Source of the DNA: CAXSBR01 sp964236495
GTDB lineage: Bacteria; Actinomycetota; Actinomycetes; Mycobacteriales; Jatrophihabitantaceae
DNA: 7,173 nt
NCBI GenBank assembly: GCA_964236495.1
Contig: CAXSBR010000049.1
Coordinates: 1-7,173 of the forward strand
Reading direction: 5' to 3'
In this document: positions 1 to 6,998 of the stretch, one piece after another
How the letters are laid out: each line of letters opens with the position of its first letter
Position numbering within the stretch: position 1 is the first letter of the stretch
Translations under genes and position numbers: made by a program
The notes under the pieces: generated by a model
What the model was told of the DNA's origin: nothing
Databases searched by the model: none
Seen by the model: the letters and a program-made list of their open reading frames with translations, nothing else

Positions 1-552
1 GGTGAGCGGGCGCTGGCGCAGCGGGGTGGCGAAGGTGGCATCGACGCAGGTGAGCGCACCGGCGCGGCGGGCGGCGACGCATATTGCCGGTACGTCGGCG
101 ACGCGCAGCAGCGGGTTCGACAGGGTCTCCATCCAGACCAGGTCGGCGCCCTCGCAGGCACCCTCCACCGCGCTCGTGTCGCTGGTGTCGACGGTGCGCA
201 CGACAAGCCGACCTCTGTCAGCGCCGTGGCGTAACAAATCGATCGAGCCCCAGTACATCGAGTCGGGCGCCACGACAACGCCACCTACGGGCAGCCCGTC
301 GAGCACTGCCGCCGTCGCCGCCATCCCCGAGCTGAAGGTGACGGCGTCGCCGCCGTCGAGTGCTCCAAGCGCAGCTTCCAGGGCGGCGGACCCGGCCGAG
401 CCTTCGCGGAGGTAGCCGCGATCGCCGCCGAGGTGGAATGTGGTGGATGCGCCGACGGGGTAGTTCACCGGTGCGCCGGGCTGGGCGTCGGGCCTACCCG
501 CAGCGACGACGACGGTGTCGCGTGCCCAGCCAGGCCCGGGTGTCGCGCTCAT
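1..552 (-). CDS. Cys/Met-metabolism PLP-dependent enzyme (cystathionine gamma-synthase/lyase-like), N-terminal part
   Basis: This is the first 184 residues of a fold-type I PLP enzyme of the transsulfuration family, which makes or breaks C-S bonds in cystathionine, homocysteine, cysteine or methionine. The C-terminal half is cut off by the window edge. Visible family marks are YPVGASTTF at residues 31-39, Tyr47 and Arg49 (phosphate contacts supplied to the neighbouring subunit), the phosphate-binding SSGMAAT at 74-80, the ring-stacking Tyr100, ETLSNPLL at 142-149, and Asp171 in DATFATP, which contacts the pyridine nitrogen. The PLP-binding lysine should lie about 25 residues beyond the edge. 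The usual NPT after the Tyr-x-Arg motif is replaced by Ser-Ala-Gly. The ATG overlaps the stop of the upstream membrane gene (ATGA), so the two are very likely co-transcribed. Family assignment is firm; synthase versus lyase, and the substrate, cannot be decided from this half. Confidence 0.88.
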   Translation of the reverse strand, partial: MSATPGPGWARDTVVVAAGRPDAQPGAPVNYPVGASTTFHLGGDRGYLREGSAGSAALEAALGALDGGDAVTFSSGMAATAAVLDGLPVGGVVVAPDSMYWGSIDLLRHGADRGRLVVRTVDTSDTSAVEGACEGADLVWMETLSNPLLRVADVPAICVAARRAGALTCVDATFATPLRQRPLT

Positions 553-1247
553 GGCGCAGACGAGTTTCCAGTCGTCGGCGTGGTGTCCGTTGCACCCGTC
601 GTCTCGTTGAAGCCGCCGGTGTCGTTCAGTCCACCTGCGTCATTACGGCCACCAGCAAGGCGGTGACCGTAGGCGTCGCCTGTACTGCCAGAGCCGTCGA
701 TGCTCGAACGGTTCTGCTTGGCGGTGCGCTTGGCCGCGCGCACCCGTTGCCCGGCCCGGGCCTGCCAGATCATCAGCAGAAACAGGATTGCGGCCACGAT
801 GGCGCCGATCAGTGTTGCGCCGCGGAAGAAGGGAGCTCGGACATCCATGTAACGGTTGCCGGCGTGTGCGCCGCTGCCGGTCCCGGTGGCGATGCTCAAG
901 GTGAGCAGGTTTGGTGCTCCAATGAGCACAGCCACGGCAAGCAGCACTACCCGGAACTGGTGGCTCAGTCGCCGGATGAACACTGTCGAGGCGACCACCA
1001 GCGGCACAAAGGTGCACACGAGTCCGATCACCAGTCCGTAGAGCAGGCCCTTGGCAAACGTGTCGTTGCACCACCGGCCGACCTCGCGCCCCCACCACCT
1101 GGGCAGAAAGGCCGACAGTACGAAGTAGCCGATGATGAGCAGGGCCGCTGCAATGACGCCGAATATGATCTTGCGGCGTTTGCGAGCTTCGGCCTGGGCC
1201 TGGGCAACCGCGGGATCGACCGGTTCCGACGAGAACGGATTGCGCAT
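549..1247 (-). CDS. Four-helix membrane protein with low-complexity tail, function unknown
   Basis: The 232-residue product has a basic cytoplasmic-looking start (ARKRRK at 21-26), then hydrophobic segments at about 27-48, 68-91, 99-120 and 143-162. A hydrophilic tail of about 70 residues follows, first Lys/Arg-rich and then Gly/Asn/Asp/Thr-rich. Residues 199-216 are three hexapeptides of the form G-G-x-N-(D/E)-(A/T). I recognise no catalytic motif. Short conserved-looking proteins like this are sometimes labelled permease, but nothing here shows transport. Translational coupling to the PLP enzyme through ATGA suggests a shared role. I chose the ATG at 1247 because a TANNNT -10 ends 7 nt before it. 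The frame stays open upstream: a GTG at 1325 would add 26 residues that also look plausible (mostly G/C at third positions), so the start is not certain. Further upstream the frame runs antisense to the divergent gene. Confidence 0.75.
   Translation of the reverse strand: MRNPFSSEPVDPAVAQAQAEARKRRKIIFGVIAAALLIIGYFVLSAFLPRWWGREVGRWCNDTFAKGLLYGLVIGLVCTFVPLVVASTVFIRRLSHQFRVVLLAVAVLIGAPNLLTLSIATGTGSGAHAGNRYMDVRAPFFRGATLIGAIVAAILFLLMIWQARAGQRVRAAKRTAKQNRSSIDGSGSTGDAYGHRLAGGRNDAGGLNDTGGFNETTGATDTTPTTGNSSAP
600..653 (-). repeat. Three 18-bp units encoding a G-G-x-N-(D/E)-(A/T) hexapeptide
   Basis: In-frame repeat within the C-terminal tail of the minus-strand membrane protein. The units read GGRNDA, GGLNDT and GGFNET; a more degenerate fourth (TGATDT) may follow. 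The third bases differ between units, so the array is old or selected at the protein level rather than a fresh duplication. Confidence 0.6.
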
Positions 1248-1254
1248 GTCTTCG

Positions 1255-1260
1255 ATGTTA
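1255..1260 (-). promoter_or_regulatory. Putative -10 element of the membrane protein gene (leaderless start)
   Basis: On the minus strand TAACAT fits the actinobacterial TANNNT consensus and is followed by exactly 7 nt and then the ATG at 1247. This places the transcript start at or next to the start codon. No convincing -35 was seen and no strong Shine-Dalgarno precedes the ATG, which fits a leaderless mRNA. It is the main reason for preferring this start over the GTG at 1325, although the motif is short and could occur by chance. Confidence 0.42.
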
Positions 1261-1376
1261 TTGGCTGCAGCGGCGATGTGGTCAAACGCCGGTCGTGCTG
1301 CGGCGTGGACGTCGCGGCACTGCACGAGATCAAGATGAGCCGGCCCTAGCCGCGGGAGCAGGAGACAACGGCCGAC

Positions 1377-1784
1377 ATGGTCGACGACGGATCTCCACCG
1401 CACCGGCACTGGGTACGCGAGGCGCTGACACTGCCAACACTGGCGGCAGGGACCGCGCTGACGTGGTGGATCTGGTTGGGACACGACACCGTTTACCAGC
1501 CGTGGCAGGTGATCGGCTGCGGCACCACTTTCCTGCTGCTGGCCGTCCTGACCGGTCTGCGCACGCGCTGGCGCATCCTGGCTGTGATGGTGATGGCGCT
1601 CAGCTTCACCGTCGCATGGTCGATTCCAGCCAGCTCCGACGACACCGGCCTGTGGGCAGTGGGTGCGGTTATGGTGCTGGTCGGCACCGCGTTCGGCGCC
1701 ACTATGGCGATCATGGCCGGGCGGTCCCTGCGGCGATCCACCGTCTTCGGTCGCAGTGCCGTCGGCCGGGTGGTGTCACGCTGA
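1377..1784 (+). CDS. Small four-helix membrane protein, function unknown
   Basis: The 135-residue product is almost wholly hydrophobic. Candidate membrane helices lie at about 16-35 (with a WWIW cluster), 43-62, 65-84 and 91-114, and it ends in a short Arg/Ser-rich tail from residue 116. I recognise no family motif. The ATG has an AGGAGA-like site at 1360-1365, about 11 nt upstream, which supports this start. The gene is divergent from the minus-strand membrane gene (129 bp between start codons) and ends 51 bp before cysS. It could be co-transcribed with cysS, but cysS seems to have its own promoter in that gap. Other long open frames across this stretch on both strands lack the clean helix pattern and are taken as shadows. 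A real gene is likely; its role is unknown. Confidence 0.72.
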   Translation: MVDDGSPPHRHWVREALTLPTLAAGTALTWWIWLGHDTVYQPWQVIGCGTTFLLLAVLTGLRTRWRILAVMVMALSFTVAWSIPASSDDTGLWAVGAVMVLVGTAFGATMAIMAGRSLRRSTVFGRSAVGRVVSR

Positions 1785-1822
1785 CGTCGTCGCGGTGGTC
1801 CGGCCGACCCCGCTGCGCTCAC

Positions 1823-1828
1823 TAGAAT
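1823..1828 (+). promoter_or_regulatory. Putative -10 element of cysS (leaderless start)
   Basis: TAGAAT matches the TANNNT consensus well and is followed by 7 nt before the GTG of cysS, so transcription would begin at or one base before the start codon. No Shine-Dalgarno precedes the GTG, in contrast to rlmB and the ABC ATPase. No clear -35 is visible, which is common for mycobacterial promoters. Confidence 0.6.
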
Positions 1829-1835
1829 TCGCCGG

Positions 1836-3248
1836 GTGACGCTGCGCCTGTACGACTCGATGGCCCGCGGCGTGCGCGACTTCGAACCGGTCGTCGCAGG
1901 CAGGGCCTCGATCTACCTCTGCGGAGCCACAGTGCAGTCCGCGCCGCATATCGGCCATGTTCGCTCCAACGTCAGCTTCGACATCATCCGGCGCTGGTTG
2001 ATCTACCGCGGCTACGACGTCACGTTTGTCCGCAATGTCACCGACATCGACGACAAGATCCTCGCCAAGGCCGAAGCCGCCGGCGTCGCCTGGTGGGCTT
2101 GGGCGGCCATCAACGAGCGAGCCTTCGACGACGCCTACACCGACCTCGGCTGCTTGCCCCCGACGCTGCAACCTCGCGCGACCGGGCACGTGACCGAGAT
2201 GGTCGAGCTGATGCAGTGCCTGATCGACACCGGGCACGCCTACGCCGTCGACGGCGACGTCTACTTCGACGTCGCTTCGTTCCCGGCCTACGGCGCGCTG
2301 TCGGGTCAGAAGCCGGCGCAGTTGCAAGCGGCCGGGGATTCGGCCGGCGACGCCCGCAAGCGCGATCCGCGCGACTTCGCCCTGTGGAAGGCAGCCAAGC
2401 CCGGCGAGCCCACTTGGCCGACGCCGTGGGGACCGGGTAGGCCCGGCTGGCACCTGGAGTGCTCGGCGATGGCGGCGAAGTATCTCGGCCCGCAGTTCGA
2501 CATCCACGGCGGCGGAATCGACCTGATCTTTCCGCACCACGAGAACGAGATCGCCCAATCTGTCGGCGCCGGCCACGAGTTCGCGCGCTATTGGATGCAC
2601 AACGCGTGGGTGACGATGGCTGGGGAGAAGATGTCCAAGTCCCTGGGCAACGGCCTGTTGGTGAGCGAGATGGTGCAGCGCTGGCGACCCGTCGAGCTGC
2701 GCTACTACCTGGGTGCCGCCCACTACCGATCTACGATCGACTTCTCCGAGGCGGCGCTGCAGGAAGCGGCGACGGCGTATCGGCGAATCGAGAACTTCGT
2801 CGAGCGCAGCGCCGACGCACGCTCGGGCTGGACAGATGACAAGCCACTGATGCCCGTGGAGTTCAGCGCCGCGATGGACGACGACTTCGGTGTAGCGACG
2901 GCGCTCGCGGTTGTGCACGACACCGTTCGCCACGGTAACGCGGCGTTGCAGGCGGGCGACGGCGATACGGCGGGCCGGGCGCGCGCGACGGTGTTGGAGA
3001 TGCTGGACGTGCTGGGCCTCAATCCGCTGCACTGGGCCGATGCCACTTCGTCGGATCTGACTCCGGTCGTCGACGGGCTGGTCTCTTTGGCGTTGGAGCA
3101 GCGTCAGCAGGCCCGGATACGCAAGGACTACGCCGCCGCCGATGCTGTGCGCGATCAGCTCGCCGCGGCCGGTATCGACATCGAAGACACCGCAACCGGT
3201 CCGCGCTGGACCGTCCGCACGCGCACATCAACCGAGGGTGAGCAGTAA
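1836..3248 (+). CDS. cysS: Cysteinyl-tRNA synthetase
   Basis: Class I aminoacyl-tRNA synthetase that activates cysteine with ATP and loads it onto tRNA-Cys in the cytoplasm. The 470-residue length is normal. The cysteine-selecting zinc site is complete: Cys29 (YLCG), Cys209 (HLECS), His234 and Glu238 (FPHHENE). The ATP-binding signatures are HIGH at 38-41 and KMSKS at 265-269. The C-terminal part (about 310-470) is the helical and anticodon-binding region, with the expected RIRKDYAAADAVRDQL stretch. The paralog mshC, for mycothiol synthesis, is shorter (about 412 residues); the full length here, and rlmB directly downstream, point to the true synthetase. The GTG start lies 7 nt after a TAGAAT box without a ribosome binding site, so a leaderless mRNA is likely. 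In M. tuberculosis the gene follows ispD-ispF; here an unrelated small membrane gene precedes it. Confidence 0.97.
   Translation: MTLRLYDSMARGVRDFEPVVAGRASIYLCGATVQSAPHIGHVRSNVSFDIIRRWLIYRGYDVTFVRNVTDIDDKILAKAEAAGVAWWAWAAINERAFDDAYTDLGCLPPTLQPRATGHVTEMVELMQCLIDTGHAYAVDGDVYFDVASFPAYGALSGQKPAQLQAAGDSAGDARKRDPRDFALWKAAKPGEPTWPTPWGPGRPGWHLECSAMAAKYLGPQFDIHGGGIDLIFPHHENEIAQSVGAGHEFARYWMHNAWVTMAGEKMSKSLGNGLLVSEMVQRWRPVELRYYLGAAHYRSTIDFSEAALQEAATAYRRIENFVERSADARSGWTDDKPLMPVEFSAAMDDDFGVATALAVVHDTVRHGNAALQAGDGDTAGRARATVLEMLDVLGLNPLHWADATSSDLTPVVDGLVSLALEQRQQARIRKDYAAADAVRDQLAAAGIDIEDTATGPRWTVRTRTSTEGEQ
3234..3242 (+). promoter_or_regulatory. Ribosome binding site of rlmB
   Basis: GAGGGTGAG lies inside the last codons of cysS, with the GAGG about 11 nt before the rlmB ATG. 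Because the cysS stop abuts this ATG, the site supports re-initiation by ribosomes finishing cysS. Confidence 0.55.
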
Positions 3249-4232
3249 ATGGCCGGCAATTCCTCACGTCGAGGCGCGGTTCGCAAGACGAAGAAGGGCC
3301 CGACCATCGGCTCGGGCGGGCAGTCCAAGCGCGCGTTGACGGGCAAGAAACCCACGCCCAAGGCCGAGGATCGGCCCAAGCATCCGGCAGCGCGCAAAGC
3401 GAAGTCCGCGGCTCGGCGGGCGCAGGCAGCGCCGTCGAACACTCGCGAGCGCCAGGGCGGGCGGGGCCCTCGCAACGGCCCTCGCAACATAGAGGGCCCC
3501 GAGTTACTGGTGGGGCGCAATCCCGTCGCCGAAGCGCTGCGCACCCGCATTCCGGCCACCGCGCTGTACGTGGCGCTAGGCATCGACAGCGATGAGCGGG
3601 TCACCGAAGCGGTGAAGATCGCCGGCGACCGGCTGCTGCCGCTGCTGGAGATCAGTCGCGCCGAGATGGACCGGATGACCGGCGGCCTGCTGCACCAGGG
3701 TCTCGCGCTGAAGGTGCCGGCGTTCGAGTACACCGACTTGCCCGACCTGCTCGACCTGGCCCTCGCCGCCGATACCGCGCCGCTACTGGTCGCTCTGGAC
3801 GGCGTCACCGATCCCCGCAATCTGGGCGCCATCATTCGCTCCGCGCTGGCGTTCGGCGCGCAGGGCGTCATCGTGCCCGAGCGGCGGGCGGCCAGCGTGA
3901 CCGCGACGACGTGGCGCACCTCGGCCGGCGCGGCGGCGCGGATGCCGGTGGCGAAGGTGACGAACCTGGTTCGGGCGCTCAAGCAGTGCCAGGACGCCGG
4001 CATGATCATTGCCGGGCTTGATGCCGACGGCGACACCGCGCTCGACGATCTGAGCATGGCGGCCGAGGCGATGGTCGTCGTCGTCGGCTCGGAAGGACGC
4101 GGGCTGTCGCGCCTGGTGGGCGAAACCTGCGAAGTCACCATTAGCATTCCGATGGCCACCGAGGCCGAGTCGCTCAACGCGTCGGTGGCTGCTGCAGTCA
4201 CGCTGGCCGAGATCGCGCGCCGCCGCCGCTGA
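3249..4232 (+). CDS. rlmB: 23S rRNA 2'-O-methyltransferase, RlmB/TrmH-type SPOUT family
   Basis: Predicted to transfer methyl from S-adenosylmethionine to the 2'-O of a guanosine in 23S rRNA (G2251 in E. coli numbering, the peptidyl-transferase P loop). The 327 residues comprise a very basic, probably disordered extension (1-80), an L30e-like RNA-binding domain (about 85-160), and the trefoil-knot catalytic domain with all three SPOUT motifs: D184-GVTDPRN191-LGAIIRS, VVVVGSEGRGLS at 276-287, and IPMATEAESLNAS at 300-312 (Glu307, Asn310). The ATG follows the cysS TAA with no gap, so the two form a tight operon, as in M. tuberculosis (Rv3580c-Rv3579c). The extension is much longer than in E. 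coli RlmB, but such tails are usual in actinobacteria. The family is certain; the exact target base rests on homology. Confidence 0.93.
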   Translation: MAGNSSRRGAVRKTKKGPTIGSGGQSKRALTGKKPTPKAEDRPKHPAARKAKSAARRAQAAPSNTRERQGGRGPRNGPRNIEGPELLVGRNPVAEALRTRIPATALYVALGIDSDERVTEAVKIAGDRLLPLLEISRAEMDRMTGGLLHQGLALKVPAFEYTDLPDLLDLALAADTAPLLVALDGVTDPRNLGAIIRSALAFGAQGVIVPERRAASVTATTWRTSAGAAARMPVAKVTNLVRALKQCQDAGMIIAGLDADGDTALDDLSMAAEAMVVVVGSEGRGLSRLVGETCEVTISIPMATEAESLNASVAAAVTLAEIARRRR

Positions 4233-4300
4233 CGGACCATCCCGACCGACGATTTGCAGACGTCAGGCCAGCGGTAACTCGCGCCACGTCGAAGGTTCAG

Positions 4301-4366
4301 GTCCGGGTCCGGAGCTCGGTCCAGGTCCGGAGCTCGGTCCAGGTGCGGAGGTCGGTCCAGGTCCGG
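4301..4366 (+). repeat. Tandem 18-bp repeat downstream of rlmB
   Basis: Two identical units (4307-4324, 4325-4342) and a third with two changes (4343-4360) are flanked by partial units on both sides. The unit is gtccggagctcggtccag. It lies between the convergent rlmB and ATPase genes, upstream of the shared hairpin. Its frames would give Gly/Pro-rich or Val/Arg/Ser-rich hexapeptide repeats, but no start codon, ribosome site or stop placement suggests translation. The near identity of the units implies a recent or unstable expansion, as in the variable tandem repeats used for strain typing. Confidence 0.85.
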
Positions 4367-4400
4367 GCATCAGCATCGCATTGCCGCTCCTCCAGACAGC

Positions 4401-4440
4401 AGAACGCGGGCGCTCCGATTGCTCGAAGCACCCGCGTTCT
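4401..4440 (-). terminator. Hairpin terminator between convergent genes
   Basis: Arms of 14 nt (4401-4414 and 4427-4440) pair around a 12-nt loop. On the minus strand every position pairs, with one G-U wobble; on the plus strand that pair becomes a C-A mismatch. The stem therefore best serves the ABC ATPase gene, whose stop is 22 bp away, and may also stop rlmB transcripts. No clear U-tract follows, as is common in high-GC actinobacteria. Confidence 0.75.
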
Positions 4441-4462
4441 GGAAGAAACGCACCCAGGCCGA

Positions 4463-5554
<1,092 letters not shown>

Positions 5555-5562
5555 GGGTATTG

Positions 5563-5569
5563 CCTCCTT
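5563..5569 (-). promoter_or_regulatory. Shine-Dalgarno of the ABC ATPase gene
   Basis: AAGGAGG on the minus strand, 8 nt before the ATG at 5554. It is the strongest ribosome site in the window and fixes the start of the ATPase; the in-frame ATG at 5587 lies upstream of it. Confidence 0.85.
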
Positions 5570-5721
5570 CGGTGTGGGTGACCGCACCGAATACGGGTGC
5601 GCCGTTCCCCACCGGCTGAGCGGGGGCCGACAAACACCTCACGGTTTTCCGATCGCCGACGGCAGTCTGCCCCACCGAGTAGCAGGCAGCATCGACGACC
5701 GGCATCGCGGTCGGGTCTTGG

Positions 5722-5752
5722 TTATCCGACCACACGGCACCGGGTGCGTCAA
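5722..5752 (-). promoter_or_regulatory. Candidate promoter of the ABC ATPase gene with an embedded palindrome
   Basis: On the minus strand TTGACG (5752-5747) is a good -35. With a 17-nt spacer the -10 would be the weak TCGGAT, and with 19 nt it would be GGATAA. The perfect odd-centred palindrome GCACC-C-GGTGC (5747-5737) falls in the spacer and touches the -35, the classic position for a repressor site. The weak -10 makes the promoter uncertain. Confidence 0.38.
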
Positions 5753-5761
5753 TGTTTCTGC

Positions 5762-5815
5762 GCCGTTAACCAGTGCTTGGCCGTCAACTGGTGCCGCGCC
5801 GTTGGCTGGTGCAGA
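5762..5815 (+). repeat. Degenerate 18-bp triple repeat upstream of the LacI-type gene
   Basis: Three units in exact 18-bp register start at 5762, 5780 and 5798. Each begins GCCGT and carries (C/T)(A/G)GTGC at positions 10-15. Units 2 and 3 include GGTGC. Units 1 and 2 also form an inverted pair, ACCAGT (5769-5774) and ACTGGT (5787-5792). The block lies 35-90 bp upstream of the predicted -10, so it could bind a regulator or be a decayed tandem repeat. Confidence 0.55.
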
Positions 5816-5849
5816 CGCTGAGTAGGCAAAGGACTGAACCGCAAGCGGC

Positions 5850-5855
5850 TAGCGT
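5850..5855 (+). promoter_or_regulatory. Putative -10 element of the LacI-type regulator (leaderless start)
   Basis: TAGCGT fits TANNNT and is followed by 8 nt before the GTG at 5864, with no Shine-Dalgarno at a useful distance (an AAAGGA lies about 30 nt upstream). A GCACC pentamer occupies 5858-5862, between the box and the start codon, where bound repressor would block transcription initiation. Confidence 0.5.
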
Positions 5856-5863
5856 CAGCACCC

Positions 5864-6961
5864 GTGACGCACCCTCGGCCTACGCTGGCCGACGTCGCCG
5901 CCCACGCCGGCGTCTCGCGCACCACGGTGTCCAACGCCTACAACCGCCCGGATCAGCTGTCCGAGGACAGCCGCCGGCGGGTGCTGGCTGCGGCAGCGGA
6001 GCTTGGCTACGCAGGGCCTGATCCGCTGGCGCGTTCGCTGCGCACCCGCAGTGCCGACGTCGTGGGACTCATCTTCTCGGCTCGGCTGTCGCGCGCGTTC
6101 AGCGATCCGGCTGCGGTGGAGTTCCTCGAAGGCGTGGCCGAGGCGTGCGAGAGCCGCAACCGGTCCTTGCTGCTGATTCCGGCCGGTCCGGAATCGGCCA
6201 ACACCGCGATGGTGCAGCGGGCAGCGGTCGACGGCTTCCTGGTCTACTCGATGCCCGCAGGCGACCCGCACGTCGCGACCGTACTCAACCGGCCCGAGCA
6301 CGTCGTCGTCATCGACTCGCCGGTGGACGTGCCCGGCACCGACTTCGTGGGCATCGACGACCGCGGTGCGTTCGCCGTTCTCGCCCGCACCGTGTTGGCG
6401 TTGGGCCACCATCGCATCGGCGTGGTGACCGCACACCGGGGCCAAGCGGGCTTGACGACGCTGTCCGATCGCCTGCGCAGCGAGCGCGATACCAACGCGG
6501 TGTTCGCCGGGCGGCTCAGGGGGCTGGCCGACGTTCTGGCTGACACCGACATCGACGGAGTTCGCGTGGCCGTCTATGCCGGAACGATGAACACCGTCGA
6601 GGTGGGACGAGCCGGCGCGGCGGCACTGCTGGCGGGCACTTCGCTCGATCGTCGCTCGCCCACGGCCATCCTGTGCACGTCTGACGTATTGGCGTTCGGA
6701 GTTCTCGTCGAGCTGGCGGAGCAGGGGGTCGATGTGCCAGCGCAGATCACGGTCACAGGCTTCGACGACGTGCCGACGGCTCAACAGGTCGGGCTGACGA
6801 CGATGGCACAGCCGGCCCGGGCCAAGGGGCGGCTGGCTGCCCAGCTCCTTCTTGACCGGGCCGGGGTCGATAGTGCGAAGTGGACCCGCGAACAGGTGCT
6901 GCTGCCCACGATGCTCAGGGTGCGTGCAACGTCGGGACCACCGCCGACCGGTGCAGACTGA
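5864..6961 (+). CDS. LacI/GalR-family transcriptional regulator
   Basis: DNA-binding repressor of 365 residues, within the usual size for the family. The N-terminal helix-turn-helix reads TLADVAAHAGVSRTTVSNAYN at 7-27, with recognition-helix residues around Ser18-Ser23, followed by the hinge helix PLARSLRTR at 54-62, whose Leu60 is the likely minor-groove intercalating residue. The periplasmic-binding-protein-like sensor domain starts at VVGLIF (66-71); typical later motifs are HHRIGVVT at 182-189, AILCTSDVLAFG at 268-279 and ITVTGFDDVP at 295-304. It probably binds a sugar or related effector. The GTG start is supported by the helix-turn-helix beginning at residue 7, normal for the family, and by a -10 box 8 nt upstream. 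It is divergent from the ABC ATPase, its likeliest target besides itself. The effector is unknown. Confidence 0.93.
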   Translation: MTHPRPTLADVAAHAGVSRTTVSNAYNRPDQLSEDSRRRVLAAAAELGYAGPDPLARSLRTRSADVVGLIFSARLSRAFSDPAAVEFLEGVAEACESRNRSLLLIPAGPESANTAMVQRAAVDGFLVYSMPAGDPHVATVLNRPEHVVVIDSPVDVPGTDFVGIDDRGAFAVLARTVLALGHHRIGVVTAHRGQAGLTTLSDRLRSERDTNAVFAGRLRGLADVLADTDIDGVRVAVYAGTMNTVEVGRAGAAALLAGTSLDRRSPTAILCTSDVLAFGVLVELAEQGVDVPAQITVTGFDDVPTAQQVGLTTMAQPARAKGRLAAQLLLDRAGVDSAKWTREQVLLPTMLRVRATSGPPPTGAD

Positions 6962-6998
6962 CCAGCCGTTGCTGCGACGCAAGATCCGCCGCTAACCG

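Larger units (their letters stand above)
5555..5863. promoter_or_regulatory. Divergent control region between the ABC ATPase and the LacI-type regulator
   Basis: These 309 bp hold no convincing gene. They contain the ATPase ribosome site and a candidate promoter for it, which would leave an untranslated leader of about 150-165 nt. There is also a degenerate 18-bp triple repeat and a -10 box just before the regulator's GTG. The pentamer GCACC or its complement GGTGC occurs seven times: 5584, 5596, 5737, 5743, 5790, 5808 and 5858. A rough composition estimate gives about one expected. Two pairs are inverted, GCACC-7 nt-GGTGC (5584-5600) and GCACC-1 nt-GGTGC (5737-5747). These could be operators for the LacI-family protein, but none is proven. 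Confidence 0.5.

Noticed and set aside
2..1349. Long plus-strand open frames opposite the PLP enzyme and the minus-strand membrane protein.
   Set aside because: They are Arg/Ser/Ala-rich shadows of high-GC codons. The minus strand carries recognisable PLP-enzyme motifs and clean membrane helices.
1248..1484. Extension of the minus-strand membrane protein to an ATG at 1484.
   Set aside because: It would run antisense through the start of the plus-strand membrane gene, and the added part is Arg/Cys/Pro-rich and unlike a protein N-terminus.
1836..3248. Reading the synthetase as MshC, the mycothiol-pathway paralog.
   Set aside because: The length of 470 residues, the complete C-terminal tRNA-binding region and the downstream rlmB all fit CysS.
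3155..4240. Long minus-strand open frame opposite rlmB.
   Set aside because: It is Ser/Arg/Ala-rich with no domain signal, while the plus strand encodes all three SPOUT motifs.
5555..5720. A riboswitch in the predicted long leader of the ATPase mRNA.
   Set aside because: I saw only short, unremarkable hairpins such as CCCC/GGGG near 5606-5625 and no known aptamer core.
5597..5821. A possible 74-residue Cys/Trp-containing small protein ending in the AVNQCL/AVNWCR/AVGWCR repeat.
   Set aside because: The upstream part is Arg/Ser/Pro-rich shadow-like sequence with no convincing ribosome site, and the frame runs through the candidate promoter of the ATPase gene. The repeat explains the pattern without translation.
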